A stretch of DNA of 64,000 nt from assembly GCF_003253545.1 (NCBI RefSeq), contig NZ_QKYV01000001.1, forward strand, positions 454,574 through 518,573, written 5' to 3'. The notes beneath the pieces were generated by a model. That model did no database searches and had not been told where the DNA came from. It saw only the letters and a list, made by a program, of their open reading frames with translations. Positions within the stretch are counted from its first letter, which is position 1. Every line of letters starts with the position of its first letter. This stretch comes from Mesonia algae. GTDB taxonomy: Bacteria; Bacteroidota; Bacteroidia; Flavobacteriales; Flavobacteriaceae. Shown in pieces: positions 42,320-51,573 of the stretch. A program made the position numbers and the translations under genes.

Positions 42320-42961
42320 ATGTTTCTCGAAAATACTGTAAATCACGAAGAGCAATTTGGATGGATTGAAGTAATTTGTGGAAGTATGTTCTCTGGTAAA
42401 ACAGAAGAACTTATTCGCAGGTTAAAACGAGCCCAGTTTGCCAAACAAAAAGTAGAAATTTTTAAACCCGCTATCGATACGCGCTACGATGATGAGATGG
42501 TAATTTCTCACGATGCTAACGAAATTAGGTCTACACCCGTTCCTGCCGCTGCTAACATTAGACTTTTAGCAGATGGTTGCGATGTTGTGGGCATTGATGA
42601 AGCTCAATTTTTTGATGATGAGATTGTAAGCGTTTGCAACGATTTGGCGAATAAAGGAATTCGAGTAGTGGTTGCTGGTTTAGATATGGATTTTAAAGGA
42701 AACCCTTTTGGACCTATGCCTAATCTTATGGCCACTGCAGAGTATGTGACTAAAGTACACGCTGTTTGCACACGAACGGGAAATTTAGCCCAATACAGCT
42801 TTAGAAAAGCAGCTAGTAAAGATTTAGTGCTTTTAGGAGAAACCGAAGAATATGAACCTCTAAGTAGGGCTGCCTACTACAAAGCCATGCTCGATCAAAA
42901 GGTGAGAAAAATGGATATTGAAATAAAAGAGATTTTACCTAAAGAAGAAAAAAAACTATGA
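42320..42961 (+). CDS. tdk: Thymidine kinase
   Basis: 213 aa from the ATG at 42320 ([18 protein letters not shown]), the family's usual beginning in Flavobacteriaceae; a TTG at 42299 in the same frame falls in the inverted repeat and is unlikely. Walker A GSMFSGKT and [10 protein letters not shown] are present, together with the lasso segment [17 protein letters not shown]. It phosphorylates thymidine in the salvage pathway. The stop overlaps the alr ATG by 4 bases. Confidence 0.93.
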   Translation: MFLENTVNHEEQFGWIEVICGSMFSGKTEELIRRLKRAQFAKQKVEIFKPAIDTRYDDEMVISHDANEIRSTPVPAAANIRLLADGCDVVGIDEAQFFDDEIVSVCNDLANKGIRVVVAGLDMDFKGNPFGPMPNLMATAEYVTKVHAVCTRTGNLAQYSFRKAASKDLVLLGETEEYEPLSRAAYYKAMLDQKVRKMDIEIKEILPKEEKKL

Positions 42962-44061
42962 AAGCTTCAGAAACTGTTCTCGAAATAGATCTTAAAGCTT
43001 TAGAACATAATTACCGCTACCTTGCTTCTAAAGTAAATAGTCAAGTAAAAAAACTAGCGGTGATCAAAGCTTTTGCGTATGGGAGTGACTCTGTAGCTTT
43101 AGCAAAAAGATTAGAGAAGCTAGAAGTAGACTATTTTGCAGTTGCATACACCAAAGAAGGAGTTGCATTAAGAGATGGAGGGGTTACTAAACCCATTTTA
43201 GTGCTTCATCCACAGTCTGCCCATTTTCAAGAAATTATAGATCGTTGTCTTACTCCGAGTATTTATAGTGATTTTGTACTTACTCATTTTATCGCTTCCG
43301 CGGAAGCGAACAATCAACAGCATTATCCTATTCACTTAAAATTGAATACAGGTTTAAACCGACTTGGTTTTGACCCTGATGAAGCCCCGTTGATTATTGA
43401 AAAGTTGCAACAGACTTCGAGTATAAAAGTAGACGGGATTTTTTCTCATCTAGCAGCAAGTGAAGACCCAGAAGAAAAAGAATTTACTACCTCTCAAATA
43501 AACACATTTAAAAAAGTAAGTGAAGATATCATCGCAGGTATTGGTTATCAACCCCTAAAACATTTATGTAATACCAGCGGAATTTTAAATTATCCCGAAG
43601 CTCATTTTGATATGGTAAGAACAGGGATCGGACTATATGGCTACGGAAATTCAGATGAAATCGATAAACAGCTTATTCCCGTAGGAACCTTAAAAACGAT
43701 TATTTCTCAAATTCATCATATCAAAGAAGGGGAAAGTGTAGGTTATAACCGAAAGTTTAAAGCCGAAAAAGATACCAAAACAGCTACCTTACCTTTAGGT
43801 CACGCCGATGGCATCAATAGAATTTACGGAAAACAAAAAACAAATGTTTCTATAAACGGACATCTAGCGCCCATCATTGGAAATGTATGTATGGATATGA
43901 TTATGATAGATATTTCGGGAATTAACTGTAAAGAAGGGGATGAAGTCATCCTTTTTGGAAAAGAAAAAAGCGCCGAAGAATTTGCCCATAATGCCGGAAC
44001 CATCTCTTATGAACTGATAACCTCTGTCTCTCAACGAGTAAAAAGAAAAATTATAGAATAA
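42958..44061 (+). CDS. alr: Alanine racemase
   Basis: 367 aa, PLP-dependent enzyme that makes D-Ala for peptidoglycan. The PLP lysine is Lys37 in VIKAFAYG (Phe replaces the common Asn), and the catalytic Tyr is in [15 protein letters not shown]. The N-terminal TIM barrel and C-terminal beta domain ([25 protein letters not shown]) are complete. Coupled to tdk by an ATGA overlap. Codons 112-116 contain a complete CGCTTCCGCGGAAGCG palindrome (ASAEA). Confidence 0.95.
   Translation: MKASETVLEIDLKALEHNYRYLASKVNSQVKKLAVIKAFAYGSDSVALAKRLEKLEVDYFAVAYTKEGVALRDGGVTKPILVLHPQSAHFQEIIDRCLTPSIYSDFVLTHFIASAEANNQQHYPIHLKLNTGLNRLGFDPDEAPLIIEKLQQTSSIKVDGIFSHLAASEDPEEKEFTTSQINTFKKVSEDIIAGIGYQPLKHLCNTSGILNYPEAHFDMVRTGIGLYGYGNSDEIDKQLIPVGTLKTIISQIHHIKEGESVGYNRKFKAEKDTKTATLPLGHADGINRIYGKQKTNVSINGHLAPIIGNVCMDMIMIDISGINCKEGDEVILFGKEKSAEEFAHNAGTISYELITSVSQRVKRKIIE
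43293..43308. repeat. Intragenic palindrome copy 7, complete 16-mer
   Basis: CGCTTCCGCGGAAGCG inside alr, encoding Ala-Ser-Ala-Glu-Ala between two well-conserved segments. Confidence 0.85.
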
Positions 44062-44111
44062 TTTTAAAATTTATTCTATATTTAATTATACTAACCAAAC
44101 AAAAATAAACT

Positions 44112-44546
44112 ATGGGGTTCTTTAGTGACTTTAAAAAATTCTTAATGAAGGGCGATATCGTTGCCCTTGCTACAGCAGTTGTTATTGGCGCTGCTTTTAA
44201 AACAATTGTAGATTCTTTTGTAAAAGATGTCATCACTCCTATCATAGGAATGTTAACAGGTGGAATAGATTTCACGAAAAAATTTATCTCCTTAGATGGC
44301 GTAACTTATGAAAGCTTAGAAGCTGCAAGAGAAGCAAAAGCTGCTGTAATTACTTACGGTAACTTAATACAAGCCATTATTAACTTTATTATTGTTGGTC
44401 TTTTTATCTTCTTATTTTTAAAGTATTATGAAAAAGTAAAGAAAAAAGAAGATCCAAAACCTGTTGCAGCACCTGCAGGACCAACCCAAGAAGAATTGCT
44501 TATTCAAATTAGAGATGAGTTGAAAAGACAAAATACAGCTTCATAA
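44112..44546 (+). CDS. mscL: Large-conductance mechanosensitive channel
   Basis: 144 aa. MscL opens in the inner membrane on hypo-osmotic shock. The N-terminal helix ([25 protein letters not shown]), the first TM helix with the pore-lining Ala/Gly pattern, the periplasmic loop and the second TM ([20 protein letters not shown]) are present, with a charged C-terminal helical bundle. Monocistronic, with a strong terminator. Confidence 0.93.
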   Translation: MGFFSDFKKFLMKGDIVALATAVVIGAAFKTIVDSFVKDVITPIIGMLTGGIDFTKKFISLDGVTYESLEAAREAKAAVITYGNLIQAIINFIIVGLFIFLFLKYYEKVKKKEDPKPVAAPAGPTQEELLIQIRDELKRQNTAS

Positions 44547-44587
44547 AGATAACGTAGTAACCGCTACACCATTCATTTAATAACTAA

Positions 44588-44617
44588 ACCCCGAATTGTT
44601 GAAAAACAGTTCGGGGT
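44588..44617 (+). terminator. mscL terminator
   Basis: ACCCCGAATTGTT (44588-44600) and AACAGTTCGGGGT (44605-44617), a 13-bp stem with one mismatch, loop GAAA and a long T run. Confidence 0.92.
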
Positions 44618-44659
44618 CTTTTTTTGTATAATTTTTCATGTTTTTAAGGCCTATTAAAA

Positions 44660-44667
44660 TACCTTTG
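44660..44667 (+). promoter_or_regulatory. -7 element TACCTTTG for asd
   Basis: Exact TAnnTTTG match 52 bases upstream of the asd ATG. Confidence 0.45.
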
Positions 44668-44719
44668 CAAAAACCACATTTTATAAATTTTAAAGGTTTA
44701 TAAAACTTAAACTCAACCC

Positions 44720-45709
44720 ATGAAAATAGCTGTAGTTGGAGCCACCGGAATGGTGGGGAAAGTAATGCTCAAAGTTTTAGCAGAAAGAAATTTTCCGTTA
44801 ACGGAATTAATTCCTGTTGCCTCAGAAAAATCTGTAGGAAAAGAAATAGATTTTAAAGGAAAGAAATATAAAGTAGTTAACCTTCAAACTGCTGTAGATT
44901 TACAACCAGATATTGCATTGTTTTCTGCAGGTGGAGATACTTCAAAAGAATGGGCTCCAAAATTTGCTGAAGCAGGAATTACCGTAATTGATAATTCATC
45001 TGCATGGCGAATGGATCCTACTAAAAAATTAGTAGTTCCAGAAATTAACGCTAGCAGTTTAAGTCAAGAAGATAAAATTATAGCCAACCCTAATTGCTCT
45101 ACGATACAGTTGGTGTTAACTTTAAAACCATTGCACGATAAGTACAAAATTAAGCGTGTTATTGTTTCTACTTACCAATCTATTACAGGAACCGGAGTTA
45201 AAGCTGTACAACAGTTAGAAAATGAATATAAAGGTGAACAGGGAGAAATGGCTTACCCTTACCCTATTCACCGCAATGCTATCCCTCATTGTGATGTTTT
45301 CTTAGAAAATGATTATACCAAGGAAGAGATGAAACTCACCCACGAAACTAAAAAAATTCTTAACGATAATTCCGTTTTAGTTTCCGCTACAGCGGTAAGA
45401 ATTCCAGTAGTAGGCGGTCACAGCGAATCGGTGAATATCGAGTTTGAAAATGACTTTGAAATTACTGATGTTAAAAAGCTTTTAAGCGAAACTCCAGGCA
45501 TTACCTTACAGGATAATCCTAGTGTAAACACTTACCCTATGCCGATTTATGCTGAAGGAAAAAATGATGTTTTTGTAGGTAGAGTAAGAAAAGATCATTC
45601 TCATGCTAAAGCATTGCAGCTATGGATAGTTGCCGATAACTTAAGAAAAGGTGCAGCGACCAATGCTATACAAATTGCAGAATATTTAGTAGAAAATAAA
45701 TTACGTTAA
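44720..45709 (+). CDS. asd: Aspartate-semialdehyde dehydrogenase
   Basis: 329 aa. Reduces aspartyl phosphate to aspartate semialdehyde, the branch point for lysine, threonine, methionine and diaminopimelate. Starts with the NADP site VGATGMVGK; catalytic Cys126 is in NPNCSTIQ; the His of PVVGGHSESVNIE is the acid/base. Single gene with its own promoter; the last 4 bases overlap the convergent Gre-like gene. Confidence 0.96.
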   Translation: MKIAVVGATGMVGKVMLKVLAERNFPLTELIPVASEKSVGKEIDFKGKKYKVVNLQTAVDLQPDIALFSAGGDTSKEWAPKFAEAGITVIDNSSAWRMDPTKKLVVPEINASSLSQEDKIIANPNCSTIQLVLTLKPLHDKYKIKRVIVSTYQSITGTGVKAVQQLENEYKGEQGEMAYPYPIHRNAIPHCDVFLENDYTKEEMKLTHETKKILNDNSVLVSATAVRIPVVGGHSESVNIEFENDFEITDVKKLLSETPGITLQDNPSVNTYPMPIYAEGKNDVFVGRVRKDHSHAKALQLWIVADNLRKGAATNAIQIAEYLVENKLR

Positions 45710-46155
45710 TACACGTCTAAAATTTTGACTTCTTTTTCACGGAAAGTAAAAACATCACCTTTTTGCTTTCCGTTTAAAAGTTGAGCCATCGGCGAATTAA
45801 TTCCTATGGCATAAAATTTCTCTTTATTGATATTGACTTCTCCTACAGGAATCGCTACAAAATAATTAGCAGTATTTGTGATTACAATACTCCCCAACTG
45901 AATTGCTGTAGATGCTTTTTGAAGCTGCGGCAAACTTAAAATTCCTTTCAGTTTTTTAAACTCTTTTAGTTGCCGTTCTAATTGAGAAATTTCTGCATTG
46001 ATCATTTCTCTAGAAGTCTCATATTTATCACCTGCGCTACTTTTAGTTTCGTTACCTAAATCGTGCTCTAAATCTCGAACCGATGCCTCTAAACGCAGTA
46101 TCCGTTCGTTTACATACCCATAACAAGATCTTAAAAGTTCTTCTCTCACTTTCAC
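45706..46155 (-). CDS. GreA/GreB-like protein
   Basis: 149 aa. The N-terminal half is an antiparallel coiled coil with SSAGDKYETSREMINAEIS, like the RNA-polymerase-channel coil of Gre factors, and the C-terminal half (LGSIVITNTANYFVAIPVG... INSPMAQLLNGKQKGDVF) is the FKBP-like domain. In Flavobacteriaceae such proteins are often mislabelled 3-oxoacyl-ACP synthase; no thiolase fold is visible. It may be a transcript-cleavage or RNAP-binding factor. The ATG overlaps the mtgA stop by 4 bases. Confidence 0.75.
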   Translation of the reverse strand: MKVREELLRSCYGYVNERILRLEASVRDLEHDLGNETKSSAGDKYETSREMINAEISQLERQLKEFKKLKGILSLPQLQKASTAIQLGSIVITNTANYFVAIPVGEVNINKEKFYAIGINSPMAQLLNGKQKGDVFTFREKEVKILDVY

Positions 46156-46847
46156 TTTTTCTTTTCTTCTACATTAAATTTTAACGGACCGTAATAACCC
46201 ATTTGTTTTGTGATCCAAGCTTTTCTAGATTGAATATATCCCGATGGCGGATTCGCTTTATAACTTAGCGGATTAGGTAAAATCGCTGCAATCGCTGCCG
46301 CTTGTGATACCGTTAATTGATTCGCAGATTTTTTAAACCAATAGATAGAAGCCGCTTCGGCTCCATAAACACCATTTCCCATTTCTATACTATTAAGGTA
46401 TACTTCTAAAATGCGCTCTTTACTCCAAATAGTTTCAATTAAAAAGGTAAAATACACTTCTAAACCTTTTCTCACCCAATTTCTGCCAGGCCATAAAAAA
46501 ACATTTTTAGCAGTTTGTTGGCTTATCGTACTGGCACCACGCAAACGTTTTCCCTTTTTATTATTTTCTATAGCTTCTTCTATGGCTTTTATATCAAAAC
46601 CATTATGCTTTATAAAATTTTGATCTTCACTGCTAATCACCGCTTTTTGTAAATTAACCGAAATATTTTCTAGAGGTTCCCAATCGTGTTTCCAAAAGTT
46701 TCTATTTTCTGAAGGAGCTTCTATGTATCTTATCACCATTAAAGGCGTTATAGGAACAGGAACCCATTTGTAAACTACCACCCATAAAATAGTGAGTCCA
46801 AAAAACCATAAAATAAGTTTCCCTATAAATCGTAAAAATCTTTTCAT
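46152..46847 (-). CDS. mtgA: Monofunctional biosynthetic peptidoglycan transglycosylase
   Basis: 231 aa. A membrane anchor (about 8-28) and a GT51 domain that polymerises lipid II: ISSEDQNFIKHNGFD with catalytic Glu, [20 protein letters not shown], and KERILEVYLNSIEMGNGVYGAEAAS. No transpeptidase domain, as expected. It begins 3 bases after the FAD-oxidoreductase stop and is coupled to the Gre-like gene. Confidence 0.95.
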   Translation of the reverse strand: MKRFLRFIGKLILWFFGLTILWVVVYKWVPVPITPLMVIRYIEAPSENRNFWKHDWEPLENISVNLQKAVISSEDQNFIKHNGFDIKAIEEAIENNKKGKRLRGASTISQQTAKNVFLWPGRNWVRKGLEVYFTFLIETIWSKERILEVYLNSIEMGNGVYGAEAASIYWFKKSANQLTVSQAAAIAAILPNPLSYKANPPSGYIQSRKAWITKQMGYYGPLKFNVEEKKK

Positions 46848-46850
46848 ATG

Positions 46851-47966
46851 CTATGAAGACAAGTTAGCTAATTCTTTTCCCACTAAACTACCTATTGCAA
46901 CGCCCATTCCGCCAAGTCGAACCCCGCAGAAAACCTTTGGAGATAACTTTTCTAGGATAGGTTTTTTTTGATTACCCACACCCATTATTCCGCTCCAACG
47001 CTGATCGATTTCAAAGGACGTTTGAGGTAAAATTACTTCTTTCAACAATTCTTCTAGCTTTCGCTGAATTAATGCTGTAAGTGTCATTTGCATGGTTTCT
47101 TCGGCTTTAAAATTTAAGTTTCTACCTCCACCTAACAAAATACGGTTGTCGATATTTCTAAAATAATAATAGCCTTCTTCTAAATGAAAAGTTCCTTGTA
47201 TGTGAAGGTTTTTAATCGGTTTCGTAATTAAAACCTGTGCCCTAGCAGGTTTAACTTCATCTATGTTTAATTTCTTTGCAAAGCCATTGGTAGCAATGCA
47301 TAGTTTTTGAGTTTCTAATTCAAAATTATTTGTAATTACCTTAACGGAATTTTGATTCTCTTCGTACTTTAAGACCTCTACTCCGTTTAAAATTTGGATG
47401 TTTGCATGATGAGCTTTGTGCATTAATGCTTGCATCATTTTACCGGTATCCAGTTGTCCTTCAGACTTGTTAAATATAAGCTGCTGCTGAATTTTCTTAA
47501 AGCCAAAATTATTATCTACTACACTAAATACTTCCTCTTTAAAAATAGGAAATAACAACTCATTCAATGTTTTTAATTGAGACTCACAGGATTTAAATAA
47601 GGTTTTATTTTCTTTCGTAAAGAGTTCGTAACCGCCGTGGGTTTTAAATTGTAGAGCTTTATCGCCAATGGTTTCTCTTAAAATTTGAAGGCCTTCTACC
47701 CTTCTATTTACTAAAGCGAGCATTTCTTCTTTAGTATGGATTTTTAGATCGTCTAACAATTCTGATGCGCTTCCAAAACAAGCAAAGCCGGCATTTTTGG
47801 TACTAGCACCGTTAGGTAAAAGATCACGTTCTAAAATGAGAATTTTTGCTTTTGGATGGTTTTTTCTTAATTGCAAAGCACAATTTAAACCCGTAATACC
47901 GCTGCCTACAATGGTGAAGTCTATATGTTTAAACCACGTAGTTTTTTCCCAATAGGAGAAATTCAT
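46851..47966 (-). CDS. FAD-dependent oxidoreductase (DAO/glycine oxidase family)
   Basis: 371 aa. The FAD-binding beta-alpha-beta begins TIVGSGITGLNCALQL (GxGxxG) and ends in Glu of ILILERD. The substrate domain contains the family segments NAGFACFGSASELL and, near the C terminus, WSGIMGVGNQKKPIL and CGVRLGGMGVAIGSLVGKEL. It should oxidise an amine or D-amino acid, but the substrate cannot be named. First gene of a three-gene minus-strand set with mtgA and the Gre-like gene. Confidence 0.88.
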   Translation of the reverse strand: MNFSYWEKTTWFKHIDFTIVGSGITGLNCALQLRKNHPKAKILILERDLLPNGASTKNAGFACFGSASELLDDLKIHTKEEMLALVNRRVEGLQILRETIGDKALQFKTHGGYELFTKENKTLFKSCESQLKTLNELLFPIFKEEVFSVVDNNFGFKKIQQQLIFNKSEGQLDTGKMMQALMHKAHHANIQILNGVEVLKYEENQNSVKVITNNFELETQKLCIATNGFAKKLNIDEVKPARAQVLITKPIKNLHIQGTFHLEEGYYYFRNIDNRILLGGGRNLNFKAEETMQMTLTALIQRKLEELLKEVILPQTSFEIDQRWSGIMGVGNQKKPILEKLSPKVFCGVRLGGMGVAIGSLVGKELANLSS

Positions 47967-47999
47967 TCCTTTTTTTTATCTAAAGTAAGGAAGTTTTTT

Positions 48000-48081
48000 G
48001 CGTTAGGGATAGAAGCGGCATCCTTTTTTGCGTGGAACACCTAAAAAGATATAGCGAATAGCCCGACCTTTAGGTAACGCC
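48000..48081 (+). repeat. Dispersed intergenic repeat, copy A
   Basis: Begins TGCGTTAGGGATAGAAGCGG and ends AGCCCGACCTTTAGGTAACG plus CC. Ends match copies at 32415 and 35586; centre differs. It lies between the FAD-oxidoreductase gene and the accC terminator. Confidence 0.7.
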
Positions 48082-48091
48082 ATAAAAAAGA

Positions 48092-48117
48092 AAACCCTCA
48101 AGCTAACTTGAGGGTTT
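48092..48117 (-). terminator. accC terminator
   Basis: AAACCCTCAAG (48092-48102) and CTTGAGGGTTT (48107-48117), a perfect 11-bp stem with a CTAA loop just after the accC stop; T run on the minus strand. Confidence 0.9.
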
Positions 48118-48123
48118 ATAGTA

Positions 48124-49482
48124 TTATTCTTCGTCTTTATATTTATCATCCATCACAAAATCTTCCATAAATTTAGTGGTGTAATTACCTGCTAAATAAT
48201 CTGGATGATCCATTAATTGACGGTGAAATGGAATAGTTGTTTTCACTCCTTCAATGACAAATTCATCTAAAGCACGCTTCATTTTATTGATAGCTTCTTC
48301 TCTAGTTTGCGCTGTTGTAATTAACTTCGCGATCATAGAATCGTAGTTAGGAGGGATTGAATAACCACTATATACGTGGGTGTCAATTCTTACTCCGTGA
48401 CCTCCTGGCGCGTGTAAATTAGTAATTTTACCTGGAGAAGGTCTAAACCCATTATATGGATCTTCAGCATTAATTCGACATTCTACAGAGTGTAATTTTG
48501 GGAAGTAGTTCTTTCCTGAAATTGGCACTCCTGCCGCAACTAAGATTTGCTCTCTAATAAGATCGTAATCGATTACTTGCTCTGTAATAGGGTGCTCCAC
48601 TTGAATACGAGTATTCATTTCCATAAAGTAGAAGTTGCGGTGCTTGTCTACCAAAAATTCTACGGTACCTGCTCCTTCGTATTTGATATATTCAGCAGCT
48701 TTTACAGCAGCTTCACCCATTTTCTCACGAAGTTCATCGGTCATAAATGGCGATGGAGTTTCTTCGGTAAGTTTTTGGTGACGGCGTTGTACCGAGCAAT
48801 CTCTTTCTGAAAGATGGCAAGCTTTTCCTTTGCTATCTCCTACAACTTGTATCTCGATATGGCGAGGCTCTTCAATAAGCTTTTCCATATACATACCATC
48901 ATTACCAAATGCTGCTTTTGATTCTTGTCTTGCTGAATCCCAAGCGTCTTGAAGTTGCTCTTCTTTCCAAACGGCACGCATTCCTTTACCTCCACCACCT
49001 GCTGTGGCTTTAAGCATTACAGGAAAGCCCATACTTTTGGCAGTCTTAAGACAGTCTGCGTAATCATCTAAAAGTCCGTCTGATCCTGGAATACAAGGAA
49101 CTCCTGCTGATTGCATGGTAGCTCTTGCCGAAGCTTTGTCTCCCATTCTATCGATCATCTCTGGAGATGCTCCTATAAATTTGATATCGTGTTCTTGACA
49201 AATTTTTGAGAATTTAGAATTCTCTGCCAAGAAACCGTAACCTGGGTGGATAGCGTCTGCATTGGTAATTTCCGCGGCAGCGATAATATTTGATATTTTT
49301 AAATAAGAATCACTACTTGGTGCTGGACCTATACATACAGCTTCATCTGCAAAACGCACGTGTAAACTATCGGCATCTGCTTTTGAGTATACTGCCACAG
49401 TTTGGATTCCCATTTCTTTACAGGTTCTAATTACACGTAGTGCAATTTCACCTCTATTGGCAATTAATATCTTTTTAAACAT
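48124..49482 (-). CDS. accC: Acetyl-CoA carboxylase, biotin carboxylase subunit
   Basis: 452 aa. Carboxylates biotin on AccB using ATP and bicarbonate, the first half reaction of fatty acid synthesis. The N-terminal biotin carboxylase motif [18 protein letters not shown], the glycine-rich ATP loop [12 protein letters not shown], and the active-site [23 protein letters not shown] are intact. It follows accB after a 51-base gap. A decayed palindrome copy lies near codon 67. Confidence 0.97.
   Translation of the reverse strand: MFKKILIANRGEIALRVIRTCKEMGIQTVAVYSKADADSLHVRFADEAVCIGPAPSSDSYLKISNIIAAAEITNADAIHPGYGFLAENSKFSKICQEHDIKFIGASPEMIDRMGDKASARATMQSAGVPCIPGSDGLLDDYADCLKTAKSMGFPVMLKATAGGGGKGMRAVWKEEQLQDAWDSARQESKAAFGNDGMYMEKLIEEPRHIEIQVVGDSKGKACHLSERDCSVQRRHQKLTEETPSPFMTDELREKMGEAAVKAAEYIKYEGAGTVEFLVDKHRNFYFMEMNTRIQVEHPITEQVIDYDLIREQILVAAGVPISGKNYFPKLHSVECRINAEDPYNGFRPSPGKITNLHAPGGHGVRIDTHVYSGYSIPPNYDSMIAKLITTAQTREEAINKMKRALDEFVIEGVKTTIPFHRQLMDHPDYLAGNYTTKFMEDFVMDDKYKDEE
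49270..49282. repeat. Diverged palindrome copy (TTCCGCGGCAGCG) in accC
   Basis: One base off the 13-base core. On the coding strand it reads Ala-Ala-Ala-Glu, in the same frame as the typical Ala-Ser-Ala-Glu copies. Confidence 0.5.
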
Positions 49483-49533
49483 GGTGTTGTGTTTAAATTT
49501 ATTAAGAATAAAATTTTACTCTTAATTGTTAAA

Positions 49534-50034
49534 TTAAGAAGGGTCTACCAAAAATAATGGTTGATCGAATTCTACTGGAGAAGAATCATCTACTAAGACT
49601 TTTACAATCTTACCGCTTACTTCACTTTCTATCTCGTTGAAAAGTTTCATTGCTTCAATTACACAAAGCACGTCTCCTTCTTTTATTGAATCTCCCACCT
49701 CAATAAATGCAGGTTTGTCTGGAGATGGTTTACGGTAAAAAGTTCCGATAATTGGAGATTTTACTGTAATATACTTAGAATCATCATCGGCAGCTGGTGC
49801 ATCTTGAGTTGCTGCAGGAGCTTCTTGAGTTGGAGCTGCTGGTTGCTGCATTTGTTGATGACCTTGCATTTGTGGCTGCATTCCTCCCATTGGGATTTGC
49901 TGAACGATGGTTGTTTCTTTTTCGTCTGAACTAGTTTTAATGGTGATTTTGATATCATCCATTTCTAATTTTACTTCGCTAGCTCCAGATTTAGCTACAA
50001 ATTTTATTAAATTTTGAATTTCCTTTAATTCCAT
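49534..50034 (-). CDS. accB: Biotin carboxyl carrier protein of acetyl-CoA carboxylase
   Basis: 166 aa. The biotin attachment Lys130 is in VIEAMKLFNEIE; the thumb-type biotinyl domain fills about 90-165. A Pro/Gln/Ala-rich flexible linker (PMGGMQPQMQGHQQMQQPAA) separates it from the N-terminal domain, as in other AccB proteins. It precedes accC and is 121 bases after fabH. Confidence 0.96.
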   Translation of the reverse strand: MELKEIQNLIKFVAKSGASEVKLEMDDIKITIKTSSDEKETTIVQQIPMGGMQPQMQGHQQMQQPAAPTQEAPAATQDAPAADDDSKYITVKSPIIGTFYRKPSPDKPAFIEVGDSIKEGDVLCVIEAMKLFNEIESEVSGKIVKVLVDDSSPVEFDQPLFLVDPS

Positions 50035-50132
50035 AATTATAAGGTATTTGTCATTTTTAATCCCTCAGTAAGGGTCTAATCTCTCGAGGTTTGTCCCGAA
50101 AATTTAAAATAGTTTTTATATTTATCTGCCCA

Positions 50133-50142
50133 GTGCGCGCAC
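50133..50142. promoter_or_regulatory. GTGCGCGCAC palindrome between fabH and accB
   Basis: A 10-bp perfect palindrome of unusual GC content in the otherwise AT-rich fabH-accB gap, 99-108 bases upstream of the accB ATG. Possible operator; no regulator identified. Confidence 0.25.
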
Positions 50143-50155
50143 CGAGGTTTTCGAT

Positions 50156-51151
50156 TTATGAGTTATATGCCCATTTTAAATAAATGGATCCCCACGTAAA
50201 TCCGCCTCCAAAGGAAGCAAATACTAAATTATCTCCTTTTTTAAATTGTTTCTCGTAATCACTTAATAATAAAGGTAGTGTTGCTGATGTGGTGTTTCCA
50301 TAACGCTGAATATTCATAAGCACTTTTTCTTCGCTTAATCCCATTCTCTTTGCTGTAGCGTCTATAATACGTTTGTTAGCTTGATGTGCTATCAACCAAT
50401 TTACATCTTCTTCTTTTAAGTTGTTGCGCTCCATTATTTTTTCACTTACTCCAGCCATATTGGAAACTGCATACTTAAATACGGTTTTACCATCTTGCTG
50501 TACGTAATGTTGTCTATTGGCAACTGTTTCTTGACTTGCTGGTAAGAGTGAACCTCCTGCATCAATTTTTAAAAAATTTCTTCCTACACCATCACTTCTT
50601 AAAAATTCATCTTGCAATCCAAACCCTTCTTCATTAGGTTCAAAAAGTGCAGCTCCAGCTCCATCACCAAAGATGATACATGTAGCTCTATCGGTATAAT
50701 CAATTATAGAAGACATTTTATCTGCGCCTATAACTAAAACTTTTTTATATCTACCTGATTCTATATAGCTTGCTGCAGTAGACATTCCGTAAAGAAAACT
50801 AGAGCAAGCAGCTTGTAAATCGTATGAAAAAGCGTTGGTTGCACCTAACTGAGAAGCGGTATAGGCTCCTGTTGAGGCAACAGGAAGGTCTGGGGTGGTG
50901 GTTGCAAAAATTAATAAATCGATCTCTAAAGGATCGATATTATTTTTTTCTATAAGGTTTTTTGCGGCTTGTATACCTAAATAAGAGGTTCCTTTATTAG
51001 GATCTTTTAGTATTCTTCTTTCTTTTATACCTGTTCTAGTAGTAATCCATTCATCATTGGTTTCTACCATTTCTTCTAACATTTTATTAGTTAAAATGTC
51101 ATCGGGCACATAAGATCCTACAGCTGTTATTGCTGCTTTAATTTTGTTCAT
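50156..51151 (-). CDS. fabH: 3-oxoacyl-ACP synthase III
   Basis: 331 aa. Starts fatty acid synthesis by condensing acetyl-CoA (or a branched acyl-CoA, common in this group) with malonyl-ACP. Catalytic Cys116 lies in DLQAACSSFLYGM, His in WLIAHQANKRI and Asn in RYGNTTSATLP. Part of the minus-strand fatty-acid block; rpmF lies upstream. Confidence 0.96.
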   Translation of the reverse strand: MNKIKAAITAVGSYVPDDILTNKMLEEMVETNDEWITTRTGIKERRILKDPNKGTSYLGIQAAKNLIEKNNIDPLEIDLLIFATTTPDLPVASTGAYTASQLGATNAFSYDLQAACSSFLYGMSTAASYIESGRYKKVLVIGADKMSSIIDYTDRATCIIFGDGAGAALFEPNEEGFGLQDEFLRSDGVGRNFLKIDAGGSLLPASQETVANRQHYVQQDGKTVFKYAVSNMAGVSEKIMERNNLKEEDVNWLIAHQANKRIIDATAKRMGLSEEKVLMNIQRYGNTTSATLPLLLSDYEKQFKKGDNLVFASFGGGFTWGSIYLKWAYNS

Positions 51152-51169
51152 AAAATGGATTTTATTTCA

Positions 51170-51177
51170 CAAAAGTA
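51170..51177 (-). promoter_or_regulatory. -7 element TACTTTTG for fabH
   Basis: Exact TAnnTTTG match on the minus strand, 19-26 bases before the fabH ATG. With the upstream rpmF terminator it suggests fabH is transcribed separately. Confidence 0.5.
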
Positions 51178-51313
51178 GGTTTCCCTACATTAATGATTTT
51201 AGAAATTTTTTAAATTCTAAAACTGAGGTGCAAAGTAATATGTTTTTGCCACTTATTCAACTTATTAACTCAAACATTTATAGTTTTATAAGCCAAAAGG
51301 TCTTAAAAAAACA

Positions 51314-51342
51314 AAAACCCTCGCCTTTTGAGCGAGAGTTTT
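51314..51342 (-). terminator. rpmF terminator
   Basis: AAAACCCTCGC (51314-51324) and GCGAGAGTTTT (51332-51342), one C/A mismatch, loop CTTTTGA, T-rich flank on the minus strand. Confidence 0.85.
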
Positions 51343-51366
51343 TTATAATTTCTATGAGCTTAATCT

Positions 51367-51564
51367 CTAAGCTTCAACTTCTTCAGTATTATCAATAAGG
51401 ATTTGACCTCTATAATAAAGTTTTCCTTCGTGCCAGTGAGCTCTGTGATATAAGTGCGCTTCTCCTGTAGTAGGATCTGTAGCTATTTGTGGTGCTTTCG
51501 CCTTATAATGCGTTCTTCTTTTATCTCTTCTGGTCTTAGATATTTTTCTCTTAGGATGTGCCAT
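51367..51564 (-). CDS. rpmF: Ribosomal protein bL32
   Basis: 65 aa, basic N terminus [17 protein letters not shown] and a conserved [17 protein letters not shown] segment. The two CxxC pairs of zinc-binding L32 are absent, as is normal for the zinc-independent form in Bacteroidota. It follows the YceD-family gene by 9 bases, the usual yceD-rpmF pair. Confidence 0.97.
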   Translation of the reverse strand: MAHPKRKISKTRRDKRRTHYKAKAPQIATDPTTGEAHLYHRAHWHEGKLYYRGQILIDNTEEVEA

Positions 51565-51573
51565 AGCTAAGTA

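Noticed and set aside
45706-46155. 3-oxoacyl-ACP synthase
   Set aside because: This label is often carried by homologues, but the length, coiled coil and lack of thiolase motifs argue for a Gre-like protein.
48547-48810. 87-codon plus-strand ORF opposite accC
   Set aside because: Shadow of accC on the opposite strand; Phe/Ser/Leu-rich translation without domain.
49761-49958. 65-codon minus-strand ORF overlapping accB in another frame
   Set aside because: Gln/Ser/Lys-rich shadow caused by the AccB linker repeats.
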